From: an uncultured Lachnospiraceae bacterium
GTDB lineage: Bacteria; Bacillota; Clostridia; Lachnospirales; Lachnospiraceae
Assembly (NCBI GenBank): GCA_910588125.1
Contig: CAJUPI010000012.1
Span: 1 to 64,000 of the forward strand
DNA: 64,000 nt
Direction of reading: 5' to 3'
The notes below the pieces were generated by a model, which saw only the letters and a list, made by a program, of their open reading frames with translations, searched no databases and was not told the DNA's origin. Shown in pieces: positions 27,171-36,779 of the stretch; positions within the stretch are counted from its first letter, which is position 1, and the number at the start of each line of letters is the position of its first letter. The position numbers and the translations under genes were made by a program.

Positions 27171-27947
27171 TTACATCCAGTCCGTTTTTTCCAGAACATT
27201 TTTTGCCGCATCCGGATCCAGATACAGCTTTGCCCCGGCCTTCTTCCGGAGAATCGAAGCAGGACAGATTTCCTCCACCTCGCCTGTCAACATATTCTTT
27301 ACAGCTTCTGCCTTATTTTTTGTGGGCACCACACAGAACATCGCCTTTGCCTGGATAAGGCCCGGAATCGTTACCGTCAAAGCAGTTTTGGGGACCTGGT
27401 TGATAGAAGAAAAACATCCATCATTTACCTGCTGTTGGCGGCACTTCTCATCCAGCTCGACCTGCTTTACCAGACGGCTGTCGGAAAAATCCGCCACCTC
27501 CGGATCGTTAAACGCCAGATGTCCGTTTTCCCCTACTCCAAGGATACAAATATCTATGGGATGGGCGCGAAGAATCCCTTCGTACCGCTGGCACTCTTTT
27601 TCCGGATCCGCATTAGAATCTATGTAAAATACCTGGCCAAACGGCACTTTACTAAAAATGTGTTCCCGAAGAAAATTCCCGAATTTTTGGGGAGCGTCCT
27701 GAGGCAATCCAATATATTCATCCATATGGAAAGCATTGATCCGGCTCCAGTCGATTTCCGGATCGGAAAGCAGCTCTGCCAGAACCTCATTCTGAGAAGG
27801 CGCCGCTGCAAACATCACATTCAGTTGCTCTTTTTCCTGAAGAAAAACTTTGATTAATGATGCCACATCCTGTCCGGAAATCTTTCCCATTTCCGCCCGG
27901 CTCTCTGCCGTATAAATCTGTAATTTATCAATCTTTGAATATTTCAT
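27171..27947 (-). CDS. NagB-like sugar-phosphate isomerase/deaminase, paralog 2
   Basis: A 258-aa homolog of the protein at 24806-25567. It has FHMDEYIGLP and GENGHLAFNDPEV, again with Asn and Asp at the two acidic catalytic positions of classical NagB. It follows dctM of TRAP system 2 by 28 nt and precedes a cupin, so it probably acts on the imported compound. The ribosome site (GGAG, about 12 bases upstream) is fair. Keeping two copies with the same variant motif suggests a distinct but conserved activity. Confidence 0.82.
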   Translation of the reverse strand: MKYSKIDKLQIYTAESRAEMGKISGQDVASLIKVFLQEKEQLNVMFAAAPSQNEVLAELLSDPEIDWSRINAFHMDEYIGLPQDAPQKFGNFLREHIFSKVPFGQVFYIDSNADPEKECQRYEGILRAHPIDICILGVGENGHLAFNDPEVADFSDSRLVKQVELDEKCRQQQVNDGCFSSINQVPKTALTVTIPGLIQAKAMFCVVPTKNKAEAVKNMLTGEVEEICPASILRKKAGAKLYLDPDAAKNVLEKTDWM

Positions 27948-27975
27948 TGTTCTGTCACACTCCGTATTTTACTTA

Positions 27976-29262
27976 TCAACCATATACCAGGTTTGGTAAA
28001 AACAATACCACTCCCGGGAAAAACACCAGGATGGCAAACACCAGCAAAACAGCCAGAAAGAAAGGAATACTGGCCTTTACATATTCTTCTACCGGACATT
28101 CCAGAATCCCGCACACAATATAGCAAGCCGTTCCCACAGGAGGCGTCATAACTCCCACGGTAAGCAGGGTTGCCATCATCACGCCAAAATGCACCGGATC
28201 TACTCCTGCCGCCTCCACAATGGGAAGAAAAATCGGCGTCAGCAAAAGAGTGTTTACATCACTGTCTAAAAACATGCCCATTACAAACAACAACACCAGA
28301 ATCAGCAGCTGCAGCAAATACGGATTATTTGTCACATTTAATACCGAACGGCTGATGGCAATCGGTACCTTCTCCATCGTTATCACATAAGAAAAGATCC
28401 CGGACAAACATACAATCAAAAGAATAACCCCTGTATCCAGACAGGCATTCTTTAAAGATATACGGAACTTTTTCCAGTCCAGCTCCTTATAGACAAATTT
28501 CCCCACAATCAAGGCGTAAACCACGGCAAATGCACCTGCCTCTGAAGGAGTAAACACCCCCATGCGGATTCCCACCAGAAGAATTACCGGAAACAGCAAA
28601 GCCGGGAACGATTCTTTTAACGTTTTTATCACTTCCTCTTTGGGCAAAGGCTCCGTCACTGGCGCCGGCGGCTCATACTTATGTTTCTTAGCCGTGAAAG
28701 CTACGGTAATCATCAGTGCCACAGACATCAGTATACCTGGTACGATACCGGCCATAAACAACCTTCCGATAGAAACTCCTCCCACATAGCCAAATAAGAT
28801 CATACCCAAGCTGGGAGGAATGGTAGCTGTAGCCAAGGCAGACAGACAGGTGACTGCCGTAGTGTATCCTTTGGGATATCCTTTTTTTACCATATCCAGC
28901 CCCAAAATCCTGGCCTCCATAGATGCATCCGCGCAGGCCGAACCAGAGATTCCCCCCATCATGGTGCTCAGGAGGATATTGATTTGAGCCATGCCGCCCC
29001 ACATTTTCCGGGTCGCCATCTGTGCCAGCTTTAATAAATATTTGGTGATACCCGTTTCATTCATCAGATTTCCTGCAAAGATAAAAAAGGGCACTGCTAA
29101 AAAACTGTAAGATTGTGTCTGAGCCACTACCCGCTGTACGGCCACAGAAAAAGGCACCGTTCCACTGATGATAAAATAAGCCACTCCTGCGATCCCAACC
29201 ACAAAAGCAATCGGAACATTTAACAGTAATAATACAACGAAGGTAATCAGTACAATGCTCAT
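27976..29262 (-). CDS. dctM: TRAP transporter large permease (DctM-type), system 2
   Basis: A 428-aa, ~12-helix translocation subunit with the family features PFFIFAGNLMNETGITKYLLKLA (~64) and FGVMMATLLTVGVMTPPVGTA (~365). Its ATG overlaps the dctQ stop (ATGA) with GGAGGATACCGT before it. It is only moderately similar to the DctM at 5712-7013, so the two systems are not a recent duplication. Confidence 0.93.
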   Translation of the reverse strand: MSIVLITFVVLLLLNVPIAFVVGIAGVAYFIISGTVPFSVAVQRVVAQTQSYSFLAVPFFIFAGNLMNETGITKYLLKLAQMATRKMWGGMAQINILLSTMMGGISGSACADASMEARILGLDMVKKGYPKGYTTAVTCLSALATATIPPSLGMILFGYVGGVSIGRLFMAGIVPGILMSVALMITVAFTAKKHKYEPPAPVTEPLPKEEVIKTLKESFPALLFPVILLVGIRMGVFTPSEAGAFAVVYALIVGKFVYKELDWKKFRISLKNACLDTGVILLIVCLSGIFSYVITMEKVPIAISRSVLNVTNNPYLLQLLILVLLFVMGMFLDSDVNTLLLTPIFLPIVEAAGVDPVHFGVMMATLLTVGVMTPPVGTACYIVCGILECPVEEYVKASIPFFLAVLLVFAILVFFPGVVLFLPNLVYG

Positions 29263-29741
29263 ACGGTATCCTCCTTTCCCAGCAGTATCTTTACTTGCTG
29301 TAAAATCTCTATTATCATGGTAACAGACATAAGCACCGATGCGAAAGGCAAGCTGGCTGTCGCCCAGGAATAGCTGATTCCCACCGTCTGAAAGGAGCGT
29401 TTATAGTTGGATTGACAAAGAGCAATCCCATGCTTTACAAAAAGTATTAACACCAGCAAAATTAATAAATCCGTCAACAGCCTGATTACTGCCTGGGCCT
29501 TCTTGGGAAAGTGTCTGGTCAATAAGTCCACCCCCAAAACCTGTCCATGGCGCAGTGCCATATCCGCTCCCAAAAATGCCAGCCATGACAGGAAAAACTG
29601 GGATACCTCAACGGTCCAGGATATCGGGTGGCCGATGCATCTGCCAAGAGCAGTAGCAAAAGCGAGCGCTACAATAATGCATAATATCGCCCCGCAAAGC
29701 AGTTCTTCAATGGTGCAAAAAGTATCATAGGCTTTTTTCAT
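29259..29741 (-). CDS. dctQ: TRAP transporter small permease (DctQ-type), system 2
   Basis: A 160-aa, four-helix protein with the family segment SWTVEVSQFFLSWLAFLGAD. ATG 29741 is preferred to 29837 because AGGAGGTGTTTT directly precedes it and the extra 32 residues are not hydrophobic. It is translationally coupled to dctM. Confidence 0.9.
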   Translation of the reverse strand: MKKAYDTFCTIEELLCGAILCIIVALAFATALGRCIGHPISWTVEVSQFFLSWLAFLGADMALRHGQVLGVDLLTRHFPKKAQAVIRLLTDLLILLVLILFVKHGIALCQSNYKRSFQTVGISYSWATASLPFASVLMSVTMIIEILQQVKILLGKEDTV

Positions 29742-29849
29742 AAAACACCTCCTGTTTATGAAACTGGCATGTGCCCGAATCGTGCCGGCTCCTTCATTTC
29801 CATGGTCCGTACGCAAGAAACATCCGGCACATGCCAAAACGCGTGGGAA

Positions 29850-30956
29850 CTACTTCAATCCTGCCTCTGTAAGAATCTGATCTCTTAAGTCTTTGTAGCC
29901 CAGTTTTTCATAAACCGGCTCCACTGCCTCTTTAAATGGTGTGTTATCTACATCGTGAATGGTCATCCCGGCCTCTGCCATCTGTTTTTCACACTCGATT
30001 TCCATCTCAGCGCAAATTGCCTGATACTCGGTGCCGTTTTCACGGAAGGTATCTACTAGCAGCTTCTGGTAGTCCTCCGACAACGAATCAAAATAAATTG
30101 TACCGGTAGCAGGAGTTCCAAGAAGCATAAAGTGTCCCGTCTTATTCACATAAGAACAAACCTCATATAAGCGGCTTGCATAGGTAGATGTACTTTGGTT
30201 CTCACAGCCGTCGATTGCCTTCTGCTCAATACCGGAATATATTTCACTCTGAGACATGGCGGTTCCCACCGCGCCCATAGCAGTCACGGACTGGATGCAA
30301 AGGTCACTTCCCATTGTACGAATTTTCAATCCATTCAGATCAGCAGGAACATTCACTTCCTTATTACAGACAAAGTGCCTTGCACCGCCGTACCAGTTCG
30401 ATGCCAACACCTTTACGCCATACTCCTCCAGGCCTTTTTCCCACTCTTTTACCATATCCGTACCGGTAATGGCGTCAATCTTCGTGTGATCTTCCATGAT
30501 ATATGGCATCTGCAAAATTCCATAATCCGGAATGTAGTCTGCCAGGCGTCCTGGATCGGTTACCGTCAACACCGCGGTTCCCTGGATCGCCTGCTCCAGA
30601 ATATCATCCGTATCTCCCAGCGCGGAATTGGTAAATACCTCGATATTGAAATTGCCTCCTGTAGCTTCCTCAATAGCTTTCTCGCAGGCATACAATTGCA
30701 GGCTCTCCACATCGGTATCTGGCTGGGTATTAGCCAAAGAAAGAGAGGTTGCCTCTCCCTCCAAAGCAGAAGCTGCTTCTGTCTTTGTCTCTTCGCCGTT
30801 TACGGCCTTATCACTTCCGGCAGTGCTCTCTGCCGCCGGTGCCGCCGTAGTTTTCTCCGGAGCCTTGTCCCCGCTGCCAGAACAGCCGGCTAACGATACT
30901 GCAAGCAAGGTTATTGCTGTTGCCACACATGTGTTTCTCAAAACGTTTCTTTTCAT
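29850..30956 (-). CDS. dctP: TRAP transporter substrate-binding lipoprotein (DctP-type), system 2
   Basis: A 368-aa exported binding protein: signal peptide with lipobox LAGC (~25), then a Ser/Thr/Glu-rich linker of ~45 residues, then the DctP fold with ARHFVCNKEVNVPADLNGLKIRT carrying the conserved Arg. GGAGGTAGCATTC precedes ATG 30956, chosen over 30971. It is first in the operon P-Q-M-nagB-cupin. Confidence 0.92.
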   Translation of the reverse strand: MKRNVLRNTCVATAITLLAVSLAGCSGSGDKAPEKTTAAPAAESTAGSDKAVNGEETKTEAASALEGEATSLSLANTQPDTDVESLQLYACEKAIEEATGGNFNIEVFTNSALGDTDDILEQAIQGTAVLTVTDPGRLADYIPDYGILQMPYIMEDHTKIDAITGTDMVKEWEKGLEEYGVKVLASNWYGGARHFVCNKEVNVPADLNGLKIRTMGSDLCIQSVTAMGAVGTAMSQSEIYSGIEQKAIDGCENQSTSTYASRLYEVCSYVNKTGHFMLLGTPATGTIYFDSLSEDYQKLLVDTFRENGTEYQAICAEMEIECEKQMAEAGMTIHDVDNTPFKEAVEPVYEKLGYKDLRDQILTEAGLK

Positions 30957-30996
30957 GAATGCTACCTCCATTTTTATTTTTTATATCATGCAGATT

Positions 30997-32358
30997 TTAA
31001 TATTCCGCAAAATATTCTTTCTGAAAATATCCTTTTATCGCGCGTATCATTTCTTCAACCGTGTGCGTATAAGTAGTATACGAGGCCAGGCCATTGACTC
31101 GCACCGCGCACCTTCTTCTGGAAACCGGAATCAGCTCCACGACGTCCTCGACCCCGGTTTTTCTTCGGAAATACAAGGTTATCAATGCCTCGTCCTCTAA
31201 TCTGGTATCTCTCCCCAACGGTTCCGCGGGAGGAATCATAGTCAAAAGCTTAAGGATCCGGATTGTCTCAGCCTGGTTCCACTCTTTCCCGCCGCAATAT
31301 CCTCGCAGCAGCTCTCCCTGCCCCCGCAGCTCAAATTCTTCTTTAAACCCCTCTGCCATCACAGTCACCTGCTCGATATCCGCTCCATTTGCGTGATAAA
31401 GTGTAGAGTCCAGAAGATCCGCTGCCGGACGGGTCAGGAAATCCTTAAGCCCCTCCCCACTGGCTATTATCACCTGGCCATTCGCCACGTTTTTGCAGTA
31501 CCAGGTATCCCCATCCGCCGGAATAAATAAAAGTTCTTTCCTCTCCCCGTCCATCTCTATTTCCAGACGATATTCCCCCTGAGCGGGAAAATTTTCTTTT
31601 TCATTTGGCAGCCCTTTTTCTACAAATTCCAGGCTTTCGATCTCACTTAGCGGAATTAGCACCATATCCATAATAGCCTGCCAATTTAACATTGCCTCAA
31701 AAGGTTCTTTCATAAAAAACCGGATTTCACCTGCCTGATTTTCTCCTTGTATCTCGAGGCTCTGCCCATCTCCTGTCAGACGGAGTCTGTGAAAGCTCTT
31801 CAAAGAATCCGGCGCAATTGCTGGCAATACATCAATCTCCCGAAAATCATCCAAAGAATATCTCATCATCCTGGCAGTGACCGAATCCACCAGATATAGA
31901 GTATCCTCTCCTTCCTTGTTCAGATACCAGGCATCCTCCAAAGGTGTTTTGTCTCCCAGGCACAGAGTAACCTTACTGCCATTGGTAAAAAACAAGGTCA
32001 ATTTCGCCTGAGGGTTTTCCAGTCCATATTGCTCCCACAGCTCTGTTATTCCCAAATTTTTCTTCATTGGCACATGCGCCATTCGGTATAGAAAAGCTTT
32101 TCTATTAGCTTCAGAAAAAATCAGACCCACAGGAGCATCCAAAATTTCTATCTCCCCGTTCTGAATCATCAGAGCTACACCGCCTCTATCATTAGCCAAC
32201 GCAGCGCCTGCCACTGTCCCCATATGAAAATCTGTAATCATCGATTCTTCTTGCGACTCTTTTTTTGGCGGCCTTGAAATCGTCCATAACAATATAGTCA
32301 AAGCCGCCAATATTCCTGTTGCAACAGCGAACCGCATATACCATTTGTTTCGTTTCAT
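30997..32358 (-). CDS. DUF4340-type protein of a Gld-like ABC export cluster
   Basis: A 453-aa protein with one N-terminal membrane helix (~8-28) and an extracytoplasmic region of repeated beta-rich DUF4340-like units (LYLVDSVTARMMRYSLDDFRE; TWYCKNVANGQVIIASGEG). Such proteins often accompany GldG in ABC clusters of unknown substrate. Start 32358 follows AGGAGATATTTATAGG and lies one base after the GldG stop; the longer 32427 start is inside that gene. Confidence 0.75.
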   Translation of the reverse strand: MKRNKWYMRFAVATGILAALTILLWTISRPPKKESQEESMITDFHMGTVAGAALANDRGGVALMIQNGEIEILDAPVGLIFSEANRKAFLYRMAHVPMKKNLGITELWEQYGLENPQAKLTLFFTNGSKVTLCLGDKTPLEDAWYLNKEGEDTLYLVDSVTARMMRYSLDDFREIDVLPAIAPDSLKSFHRLRLTGDGQSLEIQGENQAGEIRFFMKEPFEAMLNWQAIMDMVLIPLSEIESLEFVEKGLPNEKENFPAQGEYRLEIEMDGERKELLFIPADGDTWYCKNVANGQVIIASGEGLKDFLTRPAADLLDSTLYHANGADIEQVTVMAEGFKEEFELRGQGELLRGYCGGKEWNQAETIRILKLLTMIPPAEPLGRDTRLEDEALITLYFRRKTGVEDVVELIPVSRRRCAVRVNGLASYTTYTHTVEEMIRAIKGYFQKEYFAEY

Positions 32359-32359
32359 C

Positions 32360-33724
32360 CTATAAATATCTCCTGTGCAAGACAATGCCTGCTCCTGTAA
32401 GCAAAATACCCAACGGCAAAACTCCAAGCATCAGAACCACCCATTTCTTTACCTCCGATGCCACCACCGGTAAAATGATATCTCCCATCTCCTTTGGCGG
32501 AATATGAATCATATTTTCCTCTCCGGCACACCAACCAGCTGCCTGAACTAAAAAAGTCCCGTTGGCAAGCTTTTCTGAAGAAAGCATGTCGTCCCCATAG
32601 ATCCCTTTGCTTCCGCATACCAGAAGCCGTCCGGTAACAGGCTCTCCCGTTTCCGTCGTTACCACCCGTTCTGAGCTGATCATCAGACCAAATGGGCCAC
32701 CTTCTTTCAGCCCGCCTGCTGCCGCATCTATGGACGCGCGAAGAACTTTCCCCGTCCTGGTAGTTCCCTGGCTTTCATAAAGTTGTTCCAGGGCAACACA
32801 GGAAGGCGTCACTACATAATACCGGTTATTTTTAAAGAATTGGTTAATTTCATGCTGGCTATAGGTGGCCGCCACATTTAAAGGATTTTCCGAAACATGG
32901 AGCCCCGGCTCCTCCACCAGCCGATTCGTCGGCCGGATCCCCCAGTCCGCCAAAAGCCCGGTCAGGTTTTCCATCCCTTCTGTTCCCGGCTCCCAAAATG
33001 CCATCACACTTCCCCCTGCTGACAGATATTCTTCAATCATATCAATCTCTTCTTCACTGAAATCCCGCCGGGGAGCACAGATTACTAAAACTGCTGTTTC
33101 TGGAGCAATCCCGGTCACAGACAGCTCTCCGTATGAGGTTTGATAATGGTTCCGGGAAAACAATTCCATCAAAGATGCCGACGGCTCTTCTCCGTGGCCG
33201 TCGGTAAAAATCACTTTTTTTCGCGCTCCATTGACTACCATATGGATTGCTGAAGTAATCTCCTGCTCCGCCACCAGCTTTTCTACCTGCGTCCGGGAAC
33301 TGTTAAACTCGTATAAATCTGCAAATTTTAACTGTTTGCGCCGGCCCTCCGCCTCTATTATCAAGTCGTTCAACTCCAGCTTATATCCTAACTCCTCGTA
33401 TTCCCGTACCGTTTTTGGCTCCTGATAAGGATCACAATAGTATATCTGTACCATCTTTGTACACTGGGAATAACGATTCAGGAGATTTTGGGGCAATAGC
33501 GGATACTCCGCTGCTTGATTAAATACTATAATCCTTACCGGCCGCTCCAAATGGGACAATATTTCCTTTGACTCTTCCGACAGGGTATATAACCGGTTTT
33601 CCGTCAAATCCAGCTTCCAGCCAAAATTTTCCGTCAAAAGAACAGACAATATCCCTGTCATAAGAAAGATAATCATCATGGCTCCTGCTGCCAGCCCTAG
33701 TTGCCCTCTTTTTCCTCTTATCAT
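32360..33724 (-). CDS. GldG-family ABC-associated protein
   Basis: A 454-aa protein with helices at both ends (~12-32, ~425-448) and a large extracytoplasmic domain between, as in GldG/ABC_transp_aux proteins. Segments such as VRIIVFNQAAEYPLLPQNLLNRYSQ and KVIFTDGHGEEP match the family. It probably forms the non-permease partner of the ABC-2 exporter encoded upstream. GAGGGCGG precedes the ATG, 16 nt after the permease gene. Confidence 0.82.
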   Translation of the reverse strand: MIRGKRGQLGLAAGAMMIIFLMTGILSVLLTENFGWKLDLTENRLYTLSEESKEILSHLERPVRIIVFNQAAEYPLLPQNLLNRYSQCTKMVQIYYCDPYQEPKTVREYEELGYKLELNDLIIEAEGRRKQLKFADLYEFNSSRTQVEKLVAEQEITSAIHMVVNGARKKVIFTDGHGEEPSASLMELFSRNHYQTSYGELSVTGIAPETAVLVICAPRRDFSEEEIDMIEEYLSAGGSVMAFWEPGTEGMENLTGLLADWGIRPTNRLVEEPGLHVSENPLNVAATYSQHEINQFFKNNRYYVVTPSCVALEQLYESQGTTRTGKVLRASIDAAAGGLKEGGPFGLMISSERVVTTETGEPVTGRLLVCGSKGIYGDDMLSSEKLANGTFLVQAAGWCAGEENMIHIPPKEMGDIILPVVASEVKKWVVLMLGVLPLGILLTGAGIVLHRRYL

Positions 33725-33740
33725 ATTCCGCCCTCTGTTA

Positions 33741-34439
33741 TCATCTGCGATTCTCTAACACAAGCCATGTCATTCCCAGCATTAGAACCGTTAAACTGGT
33801 AAAATAAACCACTGTCGAAAAACTGAAGATTCCTGACGACAGCTCTCGGAAATGAGATTGGAATGACAGATACTCCAACAACTTTACTATCACTTCCTTC
33901 TGCGCATAATACTTCAAATAATCCAAAAGCCAAAGTAAAATCATGATTATATAACTCACAATCGCTGCCACCACCTGACTCTCCGTCAGGGAAGAGGCAA
34001 AAAGCCCAATAGCTAAAAGCCCGCTTCCGGCCAGAAGAAGTCCCGCCATACATCCTACCGTCTCCAGCAGACGAAAGCAATCATAATAAGCCAGTACGGC
34101 CGCATCAAATAATAAAGGAAGGCTACCCAGGCAAAACATCCCCAACGCTGCCAGAAACTTCCCCAAAATAATTTTCTCCAATGCTACCGGCGCCGTAAAT
34201 AAAATCTGATCTGTCCGCTGCTTTTTCTCTTCTGCAAAAAGCCGCATAGTAAGAACAGGAATCAACATCAGGAGCGTAGAATATACAGATTGAAATAGTA
34301 TCGTAATATCTCCATTCATGGCCAGAAGATTCCCCACCACAAAATAGTAACCAATCAATCCCCCATAAGATGCTAAAAACACGGCGCCTGTCATAGAAAC
34401 CCGATATTGGTGTAATTCTTTTTTCCAAATTGCTATCAT
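33741..34439 (-). CDS. ABC-2 type permease (GldF-like)
   Basis: A 232-aa permease with six predicted helices. The MRLFAEEKKQRTDQILFTAPVALEKIILGKFLA segment is typical of GldF/NosY-type ABC-2 permeases. It follows the ATPase gene by 74 nt. The ribosome site (GGAGG about 13 bases upstream) is fair. Substrate unknown. Confidence 0.88.
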   Translation of the reverse strand: MIAIWKKELHQYRVSMTGAVFLASYGGLIGYYFVVGNLLAMNGDITILFQSVYSTLLMLIPVLTMRLFAEEKKQRTDQILFTAPVALEKIILGKFLAALGMFCLGSLPLLFDAAVLAYYDCFRLLETVGCMAGLLLAGSGLLAIGLFASSLTESQVVAAIVSYIIMILLWLLDYLKYYAQKEVIVKLLEYLSFQSHFRELSSGIFSFSTVVYFTSLTVLMLGMTWLVLENRR

Positions 34440-34513
34440 CCTGTACTGAGCCTCCGCATCATATCCCTAAACTACCCTCAATAAATGAGAGGATTGTTTC
34501 TATTACATGTACT

Positions 34514-35461
34514 TCATTCATCTCCTGAGCCATGTCTTTGATCCTTTGTCAAACAGAAATAGCTTTCCTCCAAATCAGGCATATCCACTCCTAATTGAAG
34601 CAGGTTCACGCCAGTCTCATTCAAAATACAAAATACTTTGGCTGCCGCATCCTTCTTCTCAGCTTGAAATTCCGCCCGAAACACCCCTGGCCTTTCCCAG
34701 CTTCTCACCTGAATATCGGACAGCCATCCGCTTTTTTGGGCTGCCTTCCGGAATTCTTCCATTCGTCCTTCTCCGATTACATAAAATCTTCCCGGCCGGC
34801 GCAGGCGTTCTCTCAGTCCTCCCGGCGTATCATCTGCCATCAGCCGCCCATTGCTCAAGACCACCACCCGGCTACAGACAGCTGATACTTCTGACAATAC
34901 ATGCGAACTCAGTAAAATCGCCTGTTCCTTCGATGCCTCCTTTAAAATGTCACGCATCTCTGCATTTTGATATGGATCCAGGCCAGACGACGGTTCATCC
35001 AGAACCAACAGAGGAGGATTCCCCAAAAAAGCCTGAGCCAGGCCGATACGCTGCCGATATCCTTTAGACAAATTTCGAATCAGCCGGCCGCCTACATTCT
35101 GTACATCTGCTCTTTGGCATGCCCGTTTAATCTCACTTTTTTTGTCTTTGATTCCCTTTAGTTCACAGGCAAACGCCAATTGTTCCCCTACCGTCATCTC
35201 AGGATATAATGCAGGCGTCTCTGGCAAATACCCGATTTTTCTCCGGACAGAATTTGCCCGCTCCACATGATCCTCCCCATCCACCAAAACAGTCCCTTCA
35301 CTGGCTGCCAAATATCCGGTAATAATATTCATCGTGGTAGACTTCCCGCAGCCGTTATGCCCAATTAGTCCCACGATCTCACCGGTTTTTACACAAAAGC
35401 TGATATCTTGTATTGCAATAAATTCTTCATATCGCTTGGTCAGCCTATAAACACTTAGCAT
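34514..35461 (-). CDS. ABC transporter ATP-binding protein (GldA-like)
   Basis: A 315-aa ATPase with Walker A GHNGCGKST (~37), signature LSKGYRQRIGLAQ (~136), Walker B LLVLDEPSSGLDP and a C-terminal ABC-2 accessory domain. It energises the permease at 33741-34439. Start 35461 (GAAAGGA upstream, MLSVYRLTKRY) is chosen because the 32 extra residues of the longer frame are unlike any ATPase. First gene of the cluster. Confidence 0.92.
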   Translation of the reverse strand: MLSVYRLTKRYEEFIAIQDISFCVKTGEIVGLIGHNGCGKSTTMNIITGYLAASEGTVLVDGEDHVERANSVRRKIGYLPETPALYPEMTVGEQLAFACELKGIKDKKSEIKRACQRADVQNVGGRLIRNLSKGYRQRIGLAQAFLGNPPLLVLDEPSSGLDPYQNAEMRDILKEASKEQAILLSSHVLSEVSAVCSRVVVLSNGRLMADDTPGGLRERLRRPGRFYVIGEGRMEEFRKAAQKSGWLSDIQVRSWERPGVFRAEFQAEKKDAAAKVFCILNETGVNLLQLGVDMPDLEESYFCLTKDQRHGSGDE

Positions 35462-35637
35462 TTCTACATTTTTCCTTTCTGCCTGCGACAAAGAATCCTG
35501 TTGCTTATAGAAAACGTTTACTATATTTTTTATATCATATATGCATAAAGAAGTCAATGAAAAACTTTATTTTTTTGTATTTATTTCTTTATTATTTAAT
35601 CGATAAAAGGTTCCCTTGCCCACTGAGGATAAATATC

Positions 35638-35685
35638 AAAAACCCCCTTCGCGGATAAGGGCATACCTAACAATCCGCAAAGGGG
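35638..35685 (-). terminator. Rho-independent terminator of the SH3-domain gene
   Basis: 13-bp arms at 35644-35656 and 35673-35685 with one mismatch, followed on the minus strand by TTTTT. It lies 40 bp past the stop of the DUF4145-SH3 gene. Confidence 0.85.
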
Positions 35686-35725
35686 ACTTCTCGATTTGAT
35701 AACAACAATATCTGGACTTTTACAT

Positions 35726-36583
35726 TTACTCTGTTTTCAGGTATTGACTGGCAACGTAGGCTTCTCTGCCATCGTAAAGGATGACCGCCCATTCGTCGTT
35801 TTCCGCCCGGACGTATTCAACCGTAACGCCAGAATTCAATTTTCCAAGGCGTGCCCCATCGGTACTGGGCTCGGCACGGACATTCAGCACATCAGTAGTC
35901 CGGTAAACCACAGGTGGGGCTTCTGTGCTGGGCACTTCCGTAGACGGAACCATGGTTTCCACCGGCTCTGTAGTTTCAACTGGTACTGTAGCCTCTGTGG
36001 AAACAGGTGCACTGGTAGATTCGGCCTCATCTGTCTTCGGCTTAAGTAACCGGATCACAAAAAACAGCAGCAGAATGCAAACAACAGGAATCAACAATTT
36101 GAATAAATCAAAAGGCGTAATGCGGTATCGCCTTCTCCTCCCCGAACGCCGGCGACCATTTCGAGAAGAACGAAAACCGGCAGATCTGGATGTTGTCCTC
36201 TGAGGGCTTCTTCTGTTTTGATAATCCCTGGCAAACACACGAAGCTCCTGAGATAGCAGCTGAAACGCCAGATCCGCATTAGATGCCGAGTTATCCCCTT
36301 CATGAGCCGCCTTATTACCGATCATACGAATTTTGTGATATCGGTCGCAGCTGGTTTTCGTAATCTGGCGGTTCTGATACAAGCTATCAATCATTTCTTT
36401 CAAATCACTGTCATTCATGGCGCCTGCCCGATCCCGGTCTGCCAGCATCCGGACCATGAATTCCAGTGTCTGACGGGCTTTAACCATGGCAGAATTGTAG
36501 TCTCTTTGCCGAATCAGCCGTTCCGTATTCCTCACTCCCAGCTGAATCCTGTCCCAATTGTTGTTTTTATTGTGACTTGCCAT
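35726..36583 (-). CDS. DUF4145-like and SH3 domain membrane protein
   Basis: A 285-aa protein with an N-terminal helical DUF4145-like domain (~10-120, with IRMIGNKAAHEGDN), a basic Arg-rich stretch (~122-150), one membrane helix (~160-180), a Ser/Thr/Pro/Glu linker (~183-225) and a C-terminal bacterial SH3 domain (~228-283, LNVRAEPSTDGARLGKLNSG). This places the N-terminus in the cytosol and the SH3 domain at the cell wall. The exact role is unknown. AGGAGGACAATA precedes the ATG. Confidence 0.8.
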   Translation of the reverse strand: MASHNKNNNWDRIQLGVRNTERLIRQRDYNSAMVKARQTLEFMVRMLADRDRAGAMNDSDLKEMIDSLYQNRQITKTSCDRYHKIRMIGNKAAHEGDNSASNADLAFQLLSQELRVFARDYQNRRSPQRTTSRSAGFRSSRNGRRRSGRRRRYRITPFDLFKLLIPVVCILLLFFVIRLLKPKTDEAESTSAPVSTEATVPVETTEPVETMVPSTEVPSTEAPPVVYRTTDVLNVRAEPSTDGARLGKLNSGVTVEYVRAENDEWAVILYDGREAYVASQYLKTE

Positions 36584-36716
36584 TATTGTCCTCCTCTATG
36601 TTTTATGAATTCATATAGTCCGTTTTCGACGGCCAAATGAGAAAATCGTCGAAATTTGTAAGATAATTATACAACATATTCTGAAATTATGCACGAAAAA
36701 AATAAAAGATATTTCA

Positions 36717-36745
36717 TTGCAAAGAAGTGGCGGGAATGGTAGAAT
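36717..36745 (+). promoter_or_regulatory. Promoter of trmB
   Basis: TTGCAA (36717-36722), 17-bp spacer, TAGAAT (36740-36745), 35 bp before the ATG. Confidence 0.65.
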
Positions 36746-36779
36746 AAAATACGAGATTTCGTTACAGGAGGATGATAAT

